Assembly: GCF_023156535.1 (NCBI RefSeq)
Contig: NZ_JALNMH010000013.1
Span: 62,001 to 126,000 of the forward strand
Direction of reading: 5' to 3'
Length of the DNA stretch: 64,000 bases
From: Pseudomarimonas salicorniae
Lineage (GTDB): Bacteria > Pseudomonadota > Gammaproteobacteria > Xanthomonadales > Xanthomonadaceae
Shown here: piece by piece, positions 48,241 through 58,498 of the stretch
How positions within the stretch are numbered: the stretch's first letter is position 1
How the letters are laid out: every line of letters begins with the position of its first letter
Translations under genes and position numbers: made by a program
Notes under the pieces: generated by a model
Databases searched by the model: none
Seen by the model: the letters and a program-made list of their open reading frames with translations, nothing else
Told to the model about the DNA's origin: nothing

Positions 48241-48846
48241 CTAGACGGTGCCACGGCGCTTGCCGACGTAGGGCCGGTAGTACTCGCGCAGCGCCGCCAT
48301 GTCGGCCTCGCGGTCGGCCGTGGGCTGGAACAGCTGGCCGATGCCGATCAGCCGGTCGGGATAGTGGAACCAGGCGCAGAGCACCGGCACCCCCGCCTGG
48401 CGGGCGATGTGCCAGAACCCGCTGCGCCAGTGCTCCACGCGGCGGCGCGTACCCTCGGGGGCGAGGATCAGCCAGAACACGCGGTGCCGGTTGAAGGCCT
48501 CGACGGTCTGCCCGACCACCCCGTTCGCCGCGTGCCGGTTGATCGGCACCGCCCCGAACCAGCGCAGCAGGGGACCGAGCGTCAGCCCGCTGAGGCCGCG
48601 GAACAGCTCGGCCTTGGCCATGATGTGCAGCTCGATGCCGAGGGCGAGCTTGGCGGCAAGGCCCCAGATTCCGTCCCAGGCCGAGGAATGCGGCGCGGCG
48701 ATGATCAGCAGCTTGTCGACGTCGGGCCACTCGCCCTCGACGCGCCAGCCGCCGAGACGCAGCACGGTCCGGCCGATCCAACGGGTGAATGCATTTCCGT
48801 GGCGCGGTGCGCGCGGCGGCAGCGGGGCTCGGATCGGGCCGCTCAC
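48241..48846 (-). CDS. lysophospholipid acyltransferase family protein (PlsC-like)
   Basis: 201 residues from the GTG at 48846, whose last bases overlap the arfB stop (GTGA). An ATG at 48861 within arfB is the alternative. The HX4D motif HSSAWDG and the second block APEGTRRR are clear. The family transfers acyl chains to lysophosphatidic acid or similar; the substrate is not fixed by the sequence. It is coupled to arfB upstream. Confidence 0.85.
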   Translation of the reverse strand: MSGPIRAPLPPRAPRHGNAFTRWIGRTVLRLGGWRVEGEWPDVDKLLIIAAPHSSAWDGIWGLAAKLALGIELHIMAKAELFRGLSGLTLGPLLRWFGAVPINRHAANGVVGQTVEAFNRHRVFWLILAPEGTRRRVEHWRSGFWHIARQAGVPVLCAWFHYPDRLIGIGQLFQPTADREADMAALREYYRPYVGKRRGTV

Positions 48847-49271
48847 CCGTCCCGGTCCCATTTGCGTGCGGCGCGATTGCGTTTGATCGTGGCCCGCTCG
48901 CGCTTGCTGGCCATGCGTCGTTCCTGCGAGCCGCGGGTCGGCTTGGTCGCGATCCGCGCCTTGGGCGGCTTGAGCGCGGCCATCAGGACTCCGAGAAGGC
49001 GCTCCCGCGCATCCTCCCGGTTGCGCTCCTGCGTGCGGAAGCGCTGGGCGAGGATCACCAGCACGCCGTCCTCGGTGATGCGCCGGTCGCGCCGGGCCAG
49101 CAGGCGCTGACGCAGGCCGTCTGGCAGCGACGGCGAGCCGCCGATGTCGAAGCGCAGCTCGACCGCGGTGGCGACCTTGTTGACGTTCTGTCCGCCCGGC
49201 CCGCTGGCGCGGATGAAGCGCTCGCTCAGCTCGTCTTCGGGAATGGCGATGGAAGGGGTCAGGCGGAGCAT
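48843..49271 (-). CDS. arfB: alternative ribosome-rescue factor ArfB (peptidyl-tRNA hydrolase)
   Basis: 142 residues. GGQ at 26-28 in SGPGGQNVNKV is the hydrolytic motif of class I release-factor-like proteins. The C-terminal basic tail (ERRMASKRERATIKRNRAARK) enters the empty mRNA channel of stalled ribosomes. It frees non-stop ribosomes, so the gene is likely expressed at a constant low level. No stop-codon recognition domain is present, which separates it from prfA/prfB. Confidence 0.93.
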   Translation of the reverse strand: MLRLTPSIAIPEDELSERFIRASGPGGQNVNKVATAVELRFDIGGSPSLPDGLRQRLLARRDRRITEDGVLVILAQRFRTQERNREDARERLLGVLMAALKPPKARIATKPTRGSQERRMASKRERATIKRNRAARKWDRDG

Positions 49272-49331
49272 GGCTGGGAGCGGAGAGCTGGAAGCGCAGT
49301 GTAGCGCCGACCGAGCCTGGCCCAGAACCTT

Positions 49332-49401
49332 GCGGGCGGCAGGCGGGTGGCCTGCCGCCCGCATGGGTGGCGCCCGAGGATCGATGCGCGCGCATCGATC
49401 C
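49332..49401 (-). terminator. 12-bp hairpin plus 24-bp perfect palindrome after the small exported protein
   Basis: Reading in the gene's direction, a perfect 24-bp palindrome (49378-49401, halves GGATCGATGCGC/GCGCATCGATCC) comes 15 bp after the stop. A perfect 12-bp hairpin (GCGGGCGGCAGG, 49332-49343, with CCTGCCGCCCGC, 49351-49362) follows. Together they should insulate this gene from arfB. The palindrome could also be a protein-binding site. Confidence 0.6.
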
Positions 49402-49416
49402 AATGAGCGGGTGCTG

Positions 49417-50013
49417 CTAGTTGACGGCCTCGCGGGTGACCCGGCGTTCCACGGTGATGCGGACGCCGTCGGCGTCGGCGGGGCCGGATCCTGCCTTGGC
49501 TTCCTCGATCAGCCGGACCAGCTCGTCCTCATCCATGGCGTCGTCGCCGTGGCGCTTGATCACGACGACCTTGCCCGCATCCGCGCCCTCAAGTCGCTCC
49601 TCGATCAGCTCATCGTGCTCGCCGTGCAGGCGGACCACCTTGACCTTGCGGCCATCGGAGCCTTCATCGGCCTCGCCCTTCTCGAAGCGGACCACCTCGA
49701 CCTCGTGCTTGCCGCCGTGCGCATCGACCCAGGTCCCGTTGACCTCGCCGATCGAGATCTCGTGCGTGGCGCCAGCGATCTCGACATCGAGCGTGCCGCC
49801 GCTGCGGCTGACGATGGCCGGCACGCCGGCCTGGGTGGACAGCTGCAAGGTCTGGCCATCGCCCAGGGTGTCGAGGTCGACGCTGAGCACGTGGGCGGTG
49901 CCCTGCTTCTCGATGGTGATGTCGGCGATGTCCCCGGCCCGGGCAGGCGCTGCATGGAGTGCGGCGAACAGCAGGGCGGAAAGGGAGAGTGATACGACGG
50001 CGTTCCTGTTCAT
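49417..50013 (-). CDS. small exported protein of unknown function, sigma-54-type promoter
   Basis: 198 residues. The signal peptide is about 1-26 (VVSLSLSALLFAALHAAPARA). The mature part is charged and beta-rich, with HEVEVVRFEKGE (103-114) and RHGDDAMDEDELVRLIEE near the C-terminus, and no cysteines. GGAG sits eight bases before the ATG. A -24/-12 promoter at 50053-50068 and a 12-bp palindrome further upstream lie between it and the NtrC-type gene. I do not recognise the family. Confidence 0.7.
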   Translation of the reverse strand: MNRNAVVSLSLSALLFAALHAAPARAGDIADITIEKQGTAHVLSVDLDTLGDGQTLQLSTQAGVPAIVSRSGGTLDVEIAGATHEISIGEVNGTWVDAHGGKHEVEVVRFEKGEADEGSDGRKVKVVRLHGEHDELIEERLEGADAGKVVVIKRHGDDAMDEDELVRLIEEAKAGSGPADADGVRITVERRVTREAVN

Positions 50014-50052
50014 CGGGGGTGCTCCGGTTGGTTGGGGTTGCCCACACACTTC

Positions 50053-50068
50053 TGCATGCGGCGTGCCA
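50053..50068 (-). promoter_or_regulatory. sigma-54 (-24/-12) promoter of the small exported protein
   Basis: On the minus strand TGGCACG-CCGC-ATGCA: perfect -24 block and one mismatch in the -12 block, GG-N10-GC kept. Transcription would begin near 50042, about 29 bases before the ATG at 50013. It lies directly downstream of the gene for a sigma-54 activator. Confidence 0.75.
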
Positions 50069-50079
50069 GGCATCCGGCT

Positions 50080-50155
50080 GGCCTGCGCAGGCCCATTCTG
50101 CGTCGAGGCCAGCCGGTCGCGGCAGCCGGCGGTGATCAATTGCGGATCGCGATCC
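50080..50155. promoter_or_regulatory. palindromes upstream of the sigma-54 promoter (candidate activator sites)
   Basis: GGATCGCGATCC (50144-50155) is a perfect 12-bp palindrome centred about 107 bp before the expected start of transcription, where enhancer sites usually sit. GGCCTGCGCAGGCC (50080-50093), a perfect 14-bp palindrome, lies between it and the promoter. Which one binds the NtrC-type regulator is not known. Confidence 0.45.
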
Positions 50156-50204
50156 CGATTTGGGGACTGTGGACCAGGACCCTTCCGCTGCGCGGATGAC
50201 CGGC

Positions 50205-51547
<1,343 letters not shown>

Positions 51548-51551
<4 letters not shown>

Positions 51552-52981
51552 GCCCCCGCCTCGCGCCGTTCGCGTTGCCGCAGCTGCAGCCGCGCCACCG
51601 TGCCGCCTTGCTCGCGATCATCCAGAACCAGGCTGCCGCGATAGCGGAGCCTGACCAGGCGCTCGGTGAGGTACAGGCCCATGCCGGCGCCGGCCGGCTT
51701 GCTGCTCACATGCGGCTGGAACAGCCGTTCACGTACGCTGGCCGGAAGGCCGGGGCCGCGGTCGGCCACCTCGACCCGCAGGCCATCCTCGGCCTCGTGC
51801 GCGCGGATCTCGACCTCGCCGCCCTCGGCACTGGCTTCGAGCGCGTTGATCACCAGGGCGTGCAGGATGATGCGCAGCTCGGCAGCCACCGCCGCCAGAC
51901 GAAGCCCCGTGCGTTCGCGACGGATTGCAACGCGGCCCTGGGCGCGCTGGCTCGCTTCGAGCACGACGTCCCCGATCACCTCATCCAGTTCCACCATCTG
52001 GATGGCCGCGCCGGCGCTGGCCGAGAGCGCGAGGAACCCGCGCAGGGCCTGGTCGATGCGTGCCAACTGCTCCCTGCCGTTGTCAGCCAATGCCGCGGCC
52101 TGGACCCGGTCGCCATCGGCGGCCAGCGCTTCGAGGCTGAGGCCCAGCGCGTGCAGCGGGTTGCGCAGCGAATGCGCAAGCCCGCGCCCGATCTCGCCGA
52201 GCTCGGCCAGCTCGCGATCGGCACGCAGGGCGTCGGCTTCCGCCTGCAGTCGGGACAGGTCGTCGGCCATCCGGTTGAAGGCTTCCAGGCTGCGCCGCAC
52301 TTCCGGAGGGCCGTTGGGCACCACGCGCTGCGAAAGCTCGCCATGGCCCAGCCTTTCGCTTGCCTGCGCCAGCTCGCGCAGGGGCGCCGCCACGCGCCGC
52401 GCCATCCATGCCGCGGCCACCAGGCCGAGCAGCAGCAGCGTGCCCAGCCCCCAGAGCAGCCGCTGGCGGAAGTCGTCGATGGCCCGGTCGGCGCGCGAGG
52501 CGGGAATCGGAATCGGTACGCTGAGCCCGTCGCCGGACTGCAGCCACAGGACCGGATCGGCGTGGGAAGCCAGCCCCACCGGAGCCTGTGCGGCGCCCGC
52601 GGGCGGCCGATGGCTGCGCTGCAGAGCGCGCCGTGCCGGGTGATCGTCGGGCAGGGCCGCGATCTGCTCGGGGCTCAGGCGCTCGCCGTTGACCACCACT
52701 TCCAGCCTGCTCTCGGCCACTCCCCCATCGACCGGATCGGGCCCATGCAGCACAACCGTTTCCACTTCATGGAGGGTGCCGCCCTCCGCCGGGCTACGCT
52801 CGACCAGCGCCGCGTGCTCCTCGCGGACGAGGGTGAACACGCGGGCGCCCACGCTGCGGGCAGTGTCTCCGAGCGCGCTTTGCATGTCGCGGGTCAGCGC
52901 GTCAAGGCCGAACAGCGCGGCAAGACCGAGCGCGCCGAGCAGGGCGGCGAAGGCGAGGGTGAGACGGAGCTGGAGGGTCAT
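51548..52981 (-). CDS. sensor histidine kinase paired with NtrC-type regulator
   Basis: 477 residues. Transmembrane helices at about 8-28 and 174-194 frame a roughly 140-residue periplasmic sensor containing HEVETVVLHG and RLSPEQIAALPDDHPAR. HAMP (about 195-248) follows, then a HisKA-like region with His270. There the motif reads AHSLRNPLHALG, with Ser where HE[LI] is usual; the ATPase (LVINALEA, DRGPGLP, GAGMGLYL) is complete. The Ser could change phosphatase balance. It shares an ATGA overlap with the regulator. The ATG at 52981 opens a natural membrane helix; an upstream start would add a long Arg-rich stretch. Confidence 0.9.
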
Positions 52982-53033
52982 GTCAGGCGGTTCGGTAGGA
53001 GTCGCCTGGAGGCAGCAAGCTGCGTGCCAGCCC

Positions 53034-53813
53034 TCAACCGCCGAGCTGGCAGGCGCCGATCGGCGTTTCCTGTGCGGCCTTCCACGTGTCCTCATCCAGA
53101 GCCTGTTCCTGGGAGGGGGGGAACTCGATCCGCACGCTGAGGTTCTCCTCCGGCGTCCTGCGGATATTGGACAGGCCGGCAAAACGGGTCAGCCGTCGGT
53201 CGCTGTTCCGGTAGCTGACGTCGATCGGATCGGCGAACCAGCCGAGAAGGCCGGAGACGGCAAGCTGGAAGTTGCTGACGCTGTCGCCGAAAAGCTGCTC
53301 CTCACCGACCTTGCGCACCTTGAAGCCATAGGCGGCCAGCCGGCTGGGGACGACGAAGCGCAGCGGTACCGCCTTGCCCGCCTGCAGCCTGTCCCACTGC
53401 GCGCGGACAAACTCGTCAAAGCCTGCATCGACCACCAGGGACTCGCCGAGCGAGATCGAGTCCTCCTCGCGTGGGGCGTCGCTGCTGCGTCGGACGTAGA
53501 TCGATCCGGCGATCTTGCCGCGGGAGAAGCCTTCCTGGTAGCCGAAGCGGGCATCCTGCTGGTCGAACTGCGGCGCGTAGGGCGGCTCGCCATAGCGCAC
53601 GTGCTTGCGGGCAAACGCATTGCCATCCGGGCAGCGGTACACAACGAAACGTTCCACCGGAACGCCGGCCTCCTGGCGCAGCACGTGGTGTTCGGTGTAG
53701 AGCACCGTGTCACCCTCCAGGGAGCGCGCGTCGCCGCGGTAGGCGATGCCCTCCAGGGCGGCGGCGGGAGACGCGGCAACGAGAAGCAGAAGTGCTTGGG
53801 CAATCGGTCGCAT
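53034..53813 (-). CDS. exported protein of unknown function
   Basis: 259 residues with a signal peptide (MRPIAQALLLLVAASPAAA). The mature protein begins LEGIAYRGDARSLEGDTVLYTEHHVL and has one strong acidic/aromatic block (PYAPQFDQQDARFGYQEG). A cysteine pair (YRCPDG, GACQLGG) is far apart. No family is recognised. It ends 52 bp before the sensor kinase gene and could be read with that operon, perhaps supplying what the kinase senses. That link is context only. Confidence 0.6.
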   Translation of the reverse strand: MRPIAQALLLLVAASPAAALEGIAYRGDARSLEGDTVLYTEHHVLRQEAGVPVERFVVYRCPDGNAFARKHVRYGEPPYAPQFDQQDARFGYQEGFSRGKIAGSIYVRRSSDAPREEDSISLGESLVVDAGFDEFVRAQWDRLQAGKAVPLRFVVPSRLAAYGFKVRKVGEEQLFGDSVSNFQLAVSGLLGWFADPIDVSYRNSDRRLTRFAGLSNIRRTPEENLSVRIEFPPSQEQALDEDTWKAAQETPIGACQLGG

Positions 53814-53868
53814 GGCGTCCACTAGAACAGTCGGGGCGTGCACAGGGTGTCGTGTTGCGCCAGCCGCA

Positions 53869-54660
53869 TCAACTGCCGGCAGGCAGCCCGAGCAGCAGGG
53901 CGGCGCCCAGTGCGATCCGATACCAGGCAAAGGGGACGAAGGTGTGGCCCTTCACGTAGCCGAGCAGCCAGCGCACGGCGATGAACCCGGTGATGGTCGC
54001 GGCCACGAAGGCCACCGCCAGTTCACCCCAGGCCTCTGCGTCCCCGCCCTCCATGAGATGGCGCAGCACCTCGTAGCCGGTGGCCGCGAACATGGTGGGA
54101 ATGCCGACCAGGAAGGCGAACTCGGTGGCCGCCGGCCGACGGCCGACGCCCGCCAGCATGGCGGCGAAGATCGCCGCTGCCGATCGCGAGGTGCCGGGGA
54201 AGACGCCGGCCACCACCTGGGCCGCGCCGACCACCAGGGCGACTTTCCAGGTGATCTCGGCGATGTCGCCGAAATGCCGGGCGCGGCGCTCGATCAGGAG
54301 GATGGCGACGCCGCCGAGCAGCAGCGCCCAGGCCACCGGCGTCACCGTCTCGGGCAGCTCCACGCCGCCGAGCTTGGCCGCCAGGCCCAGCACGGCCGTG
54401 ACCGCGAAGGCGGCGGACAGCTTGAGCAGGTAGTCGCGCTGGGCGGGCTGCTGCCAGCCCGTGGCGAGGCTCCAGATCCGCTGGCGGTAGACCAGGGTGA
54501 TGGCGAGGATGGCCCCGGACTGGATGGCGATGTTGAACAGGTCCGAGCGTGCACCGAGCCAGTGCTGGGCAATCAGCAGGTGGCCGGTACTGGAAATGGG
54601 CAGGAACTCGGTCAGGCCCTCAAGGATGCCGAGCAGCAGCGCGGCCAGCAGGTCGTTCAC
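53869..54660 (-). CDS. uppP: undecaprenyl-diphosphatase
   Basis: 263 residues, about eight membrane helices. The catalytic motifs EGLTEFLPISSTGHL and FPGTSRSAAAIFA are the BacA/UppP signature. It dephosphorylates undecaprenyl pyrophosphate on the outer face of the inner membrane to recycle the lipid carrier for peptidoglycan and other surface polymers; extra copies give bacitracin resistance. The exported-protein gene follows after 55 bp. Confidence 0.95.
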   Translation of the reverse strand: MNDLLAALLLGILEGLTEFLPISSTGHLLIAQHWLGARSDLFNIAIQSGAILAITLVYRQRIWSLATGWQQPAQRDYLLKLSAAFAVTAVLGLAAKLGGVELPETVTPVAWALLLGGVAILLIERRARHFGDIAEITWKVALVVGAAQVVAGVFPGTSRSAAAIFAAMLAGVGRRPAATEFAFLVGIPTMFAATGYEVLRHLMEGGDAEAWGELAVAFVAATITGFIAVRWLLGYVKGHTFVPFAWYRIALGAALLLGLPAGS

Positions 54661-54773
54661 GGCAGACGGGATTCGGGAAAGGCCGCAAGGATAGCCGCAT
54701 CCGGCACCGGGCCGGCTTTGACTTCCCAGGCCGATCGGCGACCATCGGGGTCCCCCCGAGCGTGGAGAAGCCG

Positions 54774-56069
54774 ATGCGTGCCCTCTTGGCCTGTGCCTTC
54801 CTTCTGGGCTGCGGCCTGGTCCAGGCGAACCCGGTCGAGGCGCTGGCCGCGCCGCTCGATGCCAAGGTCCAGGCCTGGCGGCGCGACATTCACCAGCATC
54901 CGGAGCTGAGCAACCGGGAGACCCGCACCGCCGCCCTGGTCGCCGCCCACCTGCGCGCGCTGGGGCTGGAGGAGGTGCGCACCGGACTCGCCCACCACGG
55001 GGTCACCGCGGTGTTGCGTGGGGCCCGGCCCGGCCCGCGTATCGCCCTGCGTGCCGACATGGACGCGCTGCCGGTCACCGAGGCCGTCGACCTGCCGTTC
55101 GCCTCCAGGGTCACCACCGAGTTCCGCGGCGACACCGTGGGCGTGATGCACGCCTGTGGTCACGACGCCCACACCTCCATCCTGATGGGCGTGGCCGAGG
55201 CCCTGGCCGGCCAGCGCGAGCGCCTGGCGGGCGAGATCCTGTTCGTATTCCAGCCGGCCGAGGAGGGGGCGCCCAAGGGCGAGGAGGGCGGCGCCAGCCT
55301 GATGCTGCGCGAGGGCCTGTTCGAAGGATTCAAGCCCGAGGCCATGTTCGGCCTGCACGTCTGGAGTGCGATGCACGTCGGCGAGATCGGCTACCGGTCC
55401 GGACCGTTCATGGCCGCCTCGGACAGCTTCGCGATCACCGTCAAGGGCCGCCAGACGCACGGCTCGCGGCCCTGGGGCGGCATCGACCCGATCGCCATCT
55501 CGGCCCTGCTGATCGGCTCGGCCCAGCAGATCGTCTCGCGCGAAATGAACATCTCGCACCTGCCGGTGGTGCTCAGCTTCGGCGCGATCAAGGGCGGCAT
55601 CCGCAACAACATCATCCCTGACCAGGTCGAGATGATCGGCACCATCCGCAGCTTCGACGAGGCCATGCGCGAGGACGTATTCGTCCGGCTGCGCCGCGTT
55701 GCCGAGCACACCGCCGCCGCGCACGGTGCCTCGGTGGAGCTCAGCGTTCCGGACCCCAACGGCAATCCGGTCACCGTCAACGACCCCGCGCTGACCCGGC
55801 GCATGCTGCCCTCGCTGGCCTCGGTGGTCGGCGCCGAGCAGGTCCACGAGATGGGCCTGGTGATGGGCGCCGAGGATTTCAGCTACTACGCCCGCGAGGT
55901 GCCGGCGCTGTTCTTCTTCGTCGGCTCCACCCCGCGCGGCGTGCCGTTGGCCGAGGCGCCGAGCAATCACTCGCCGCATTTCTTCCTCGACGAGGGTTCG
56001 CTGCGCATCGGGCTTCGCGCCATGCTCCAGCTGGTCGCCGACTACGGACTGCTGCCCGCCGGGAGCTGA
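54774..56069 (+). CDS. exported M20 family amidohydrolase/carboxypeptidase
   Basis: 431 residues. A signal peptide ends in LLGC (residues 10-13), a possible but non-ideal lipobox; cleavage after VQA is the alternative. HQHPELS, RADMDALPV, HACGHDAHTS and FQPAEEGAPKGEEGG supply the di-metal site of the M20D (hippurate hydrolase/IAA-amino acid hydrolase) group. GGAGAAG precedes the ATG at 54774. The substrate is probably an N-acyl amino acid or small peptide outside the inner membrane. Confidence 0.9.
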   Translation: MRALLACAFLLGCGLVQANPVEALAAPLDAKVQAWRRDIHQHPELSNRETRTAALVAAHLRALGLEEVRTGLAHHGVTAVLRGARPGPRIALRADMDALPVTEAVDLPFASRVTTEFRGDTVGVMHACGHDAHTSILMGVAEALAGQRERLAGEILFVFQPAEEGAPKGEEGGASLMLREGLFEGFKPEAMFGLHVWSAMHVGEIGYRSGPFMAASDSFAITVKGRQTHGSRPWGGIDPIAISALLIGSAQQIVSREMNISHLPVVLSFGAIKGGIRNNIIPDQVEMIGTIRSFDEAMREDVFVRLRRVAEHTAAAHGASVELSVPDPNGNPVTVNDPALTRRMLPSLASVVGAEQVHEMGLVMGAEDFSYYAREVPALFFFVGSTPRGVPLAEAPSNHSPHFFLDEGSLRIGLRAMLQLVADYGLLPAGS

Positions 56070-56166
56070 GCCTCCACTCAGGAAATTTCCGTGACCGCCG
56101 GCACCCCCGGTGCCGGGCTGGGCGGCGTAAGCTGTAGTGGCCTTCCACTGAAGCGGGGGTACCGTC

Positions 56167-56553
56167 ATGGCAAGACCGAACGATCTCGCGCACTTCGCGA
56201 TCCATGCCGACGATTGCGAGCGTGCCCGACACTTCTACGAGCGGGTCTTTGGCTGGCACTTCCTGTCCTGGGGCACGCCCGGGGTCTGGATGATCCGCAC
56301 CTCCCTGCACGCCCCGGTCTACGGGACCCTTCAGCAACGCGAGCATCCGGCGGCCTCGGGCGGCGGCATGCGCGGCTTCGAGTGCACCATCGCCGTGGCC
56401 GACGTCAGCACGCTTGGCGACCGCATCGTCAAGGCAGGGGGCAAGATCCTCGCTCCGCCGGCCCTGGTCGAGGGCGTGGGCACCGTCATCCGCTTCGAGG
56501 ACACCGAAGGCAACCCGGTCAGCGCCATGCGCTACGAGGAGCACCGGCACTAG
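56167..56553 (+). CDS. VOC-fold protein (glyoxalase/bleomycin-resistance family)
   Basis: 128 residues, one domain of two beta-alpha-beta-beta-beta modules. ARPNDLAHFAIHADDCERAR, FYERVFGW and the second module end RFEDTEGNPVSAMRYEE are typical. The metal ligand pattern (His9, Glu near the C-terminus) is present. Proteins like this range from glyoxalase I to ring-cleaving dioxygenases, so the substrate cannot be named. Confidence 0.85.
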   Translation: MARPNDLAHFAIHADDCERARHFYERVFGWHFLSWGTPGVWMIRTSLHAPVYGTLQQREHPAASGGGMRGFECTIAVADVSTLGDRIVKAGGKILAPPALVEGVGTVIRFEDTEGNPVSAMRYEEHRH

Positions 56554-56584
56554 GGGCGGGACGTTCGGGGAGAAGGTCGGCTCC

Positions 56585-56766
56585 GGCGCAAACCGGCCGT
56601 TCGCCACCGCCCCCGGGCGGGCGAGCTTTTCGTAGGAGCGGACATGGCCGCGACCGCGGAGCTGAGCCCTGGCCGCGGTCCGTGGCAGATCGACGGCGCT
56701 TCGCTCGCGGGCATGCCCTCTCCCACAGTCGGGCCTCGTCGCGGTGTCGAGGGCAAGGTCCGCTTC
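56585..56766. repeat. diverged mosaic element with unit A
   Basis: Unit A-like palindrome at 56633-56727 (GTAGGAGCGGACATGGCCGC... to CTCTCCCACA), with degenerate ends GGCGCAAAC (56585) and CGCTTC at its junction with the next element. It sits directly against the 265-bp element that follows, like the fused pair at 6367-6740. Confidence 0.6.
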
Positions 56767-57031
56767 GGGCGCGGGGTGCGTGTTCGCCCCGGCCCAACAC
56801 ATGGGCCGTTTCTCTGTGGGAGTGCCCTTGGGCGCGACCGCGGAGGTGCGCTCCGGCCACGGTCTGTGGTGAATCCGTAGCGCCGCGGTCGCGCCCATGT
56901 GCGCTCCTACAGTCGGGCTTCGCTGGGCGTCAGCGAAGGCCCATAGGATGTGCCGTGGCGCACCGATACGGGCGTTCGGACGGTACGCCCGGTGCGGCCA
57001 GCCGCACCCTATGAATGTCCTTCTTGCGCCC
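56767..57031. repeat. 265-bp mosaic element (units A and B)
   Basis: Exactly 265 bp from a degenerate end GGGCGCGGGG (56767) to CTTGCGCCC (57031). Unit A at 56815-56910 is in the opposite sense at its centre to the 6.5-kb copy; unit B is at 56942-57013. It ends 15 bp before the stop of the converging hydrolase gene. Confidence 0.82.
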
Positions 57032-57046
57032 GAAGCCGCCTTGACC

Positions 57047-57937
57047 TCAGCCCAGCGGATTCTGCTCGAGGAAGCGGCGCACCTTGGGCACGAACTCGCG
57101 GTGCTTCTCTTCCAGCACGTAGTGACCCGCATCGTCCCAGGCGTGCACCTCGGCCTTGGGCAGGGCGGCGGTGAAGCCGTCGAGGAAGTGCCTGTCGAAG
57201 ACGAAGTCCTGCAGTCCCCAGCCTAGAATCGCCGGGCGGTCGGCAAATTCGGGCAGGCGCTTGCCGGCGGCCTCGACCAACGACCAGGCGCGATCACCGG
57301 GGGCGAGCGGGATGTCCTGGACGAAACGCAGGGTGCTGATCCGGTTCTGCCAGCTGTCGTAGGGCGCGCAGTAGGCGCGGCGGACCTCGGCCGGCATCCT
57401 GTGCACGACGCCGAAGCGCGCGGCGCCGGCGGCGAAGGCATTGAAACCGCGGATCAGCAGCGCCCCGAGCTTCGAATCGCGGCCTAGGGTCAGCTGCCAG
57501 GGCATCTTCTTCGCCGTCGGCAGGGTGAAGGCGGCGGTATTGGTGATCACCAGCCGGCGCACCGCGGCAGCGTGCGACAGCGCCCAGCCGAAACCGATCA
57601 TCCCGCCCCAGTCATGCACGGCCAGGGTGATGTCACGCTCGATGCCGAGATGCTTGAGCAGGGCGCTGAGGTCATCGACCCGCGACTGCAGGGTGTAGGC
57701 GTAGTCGGCGTCACCCGGCTTGTCGGAGAAGCCCATGCCGATATGGTCGGGGACGATGCAGCGGTAGCGGTCGCGCAGGCCGAGCACCAGGTGCCGCCAG
57801 TAGTAGGACCAGCTCGGATTGCCGTGCAGCATGACGATGACCTCGCCATCCCGCGGGCCTTCGTCGAGATAGTGCATGCGCAGGCCCGGGCGCACCTCGT
57901 GGTAGCGGCCTTCGAAGGGGTAGTCGGGCAGGGACAT
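57047..57937 (-). CDS. alpha/beta hydrolase, OleB/haloalkane-dehalogenase-like
   Basis: 296 residues. HGNPSWSYYWRHL, VPDHIGMGFSDKP and VHDWGGMIGFGWAL are marks of the haloalkane-dehalogenase superfamily with nucleophile Asp109. The His lies in DDAGHYVLEE. In Lysobacterales the closest known member in sequence style is OleB, the beta-lactone decarboxylase of long-chain olefin synthesis, but oleA, oleC and oleD are not beside it here. A dehalogenase or epoxide-type hydrolase remains possible. Confidence 0.8.
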   Translation of the reverse strand: MSLPDYPFEGRYHEVRPGLRMHYLDEGPRDGEVIVMLHGNPSWSYYWRHLVLGLRDRYRCIVPDHIGMGFSDKPGDADYAYTLQSRVDDLSALLKHLGIERDITLAVHDWGGMIGFGWALSHAAAVRRLVITNTAAFTLPTAKKMPWQLTLGRDSKLGALLIRGFNAFAAGAARFGVVHRMPAEVRRAYCAPYDSWQNRISTLRFVQDIPLAPGDRAWSLVEAAGKRLPEFADRPAILGWGLQDFVFDRHFLDGFTAALPKAEVHAWDDAGHYVLEEKHREFVPKVRRFLEQNPLG

Positions 57938-58012
57938 CGGGCGCGCTCGGCCGGAAGGGGCGCCAAGTATCGGTGCTGGGTCCGCGCAACGGAACCCCGG
58001 GCGGCGCGGAGT

Positions 58013-58348
58013 TCAGCGCTCCGGTGGGGCGACGGGCTCCGCCGCGGGCTTCGGCGATGGCGCAGGCGGCGGCGCCGGCGGCGACACGTTGGCCGACCCG
58101 CCCGGCGCGACCGGCTGGCGACGCGTCCAGAGCAGCGCGGCGAGACCAGCCAGTAACGCGGCAAAACCGGCCAGTTTGGCGGCGCGCCACCAGGCCGAGA
58201 TCACCGCGATGCCCATGCCCAGCACCACCCACTGCACCCACCAGACGCCGGGCGAGGTCATCAGGTTGATCACGAAGCACAGCGCGATCACGCCGATCGC
58301 CTTGAACGGCAGGGTGATGGCCTCATGCACGGTGCGCAGCGGGTTCAT
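58013..58348 (-). CDS. small 2TM membrane protein with proline-rich tail
   Basis: 111 residues. A hydrophobic region at about 15-55 (two helices around a TSPGVWW turn) and another at about 60-70, then a Pro/Ala/Ser tail. No family function is known. It is 75 bp upstream of the hydrolase gene on the same strand and may be cotranscribed. Confidence 0.6.
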   Translation of the reverse strand: MNPLRTVHEAITLPFKAIGVIALCFVINLMTSPGVWWVQWVVLGMGIAVISAWWRAAKLAGFAALLAGLAALLWTRRQPVAPGGSANVSPPAPPPAPSPKPAAEPVAPPER

Positions 58349-58498
58349 GGCGGTGTCCTGGCGGGCTGACAGCCATCCCGACGTGGTCAGGCCGCCGACG
58401 TGACGGCGCGTAGCGCGCTCGCCCCGCCTTCCGGCCCTGACTTCGGCGTCGAGGGTCTGCTAGGTTCCGGTCTTTCCCCAGACGCCGGAGCCTCCCGC

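Noticed and set aside
54680-54760. Sigma-54 promoter before the M20 amidohydrolase
   Set aside because: GGCAC...GGCT fits GG-N10-GC, but the -12 block lacks TT; such partial matches are common at this GC content.
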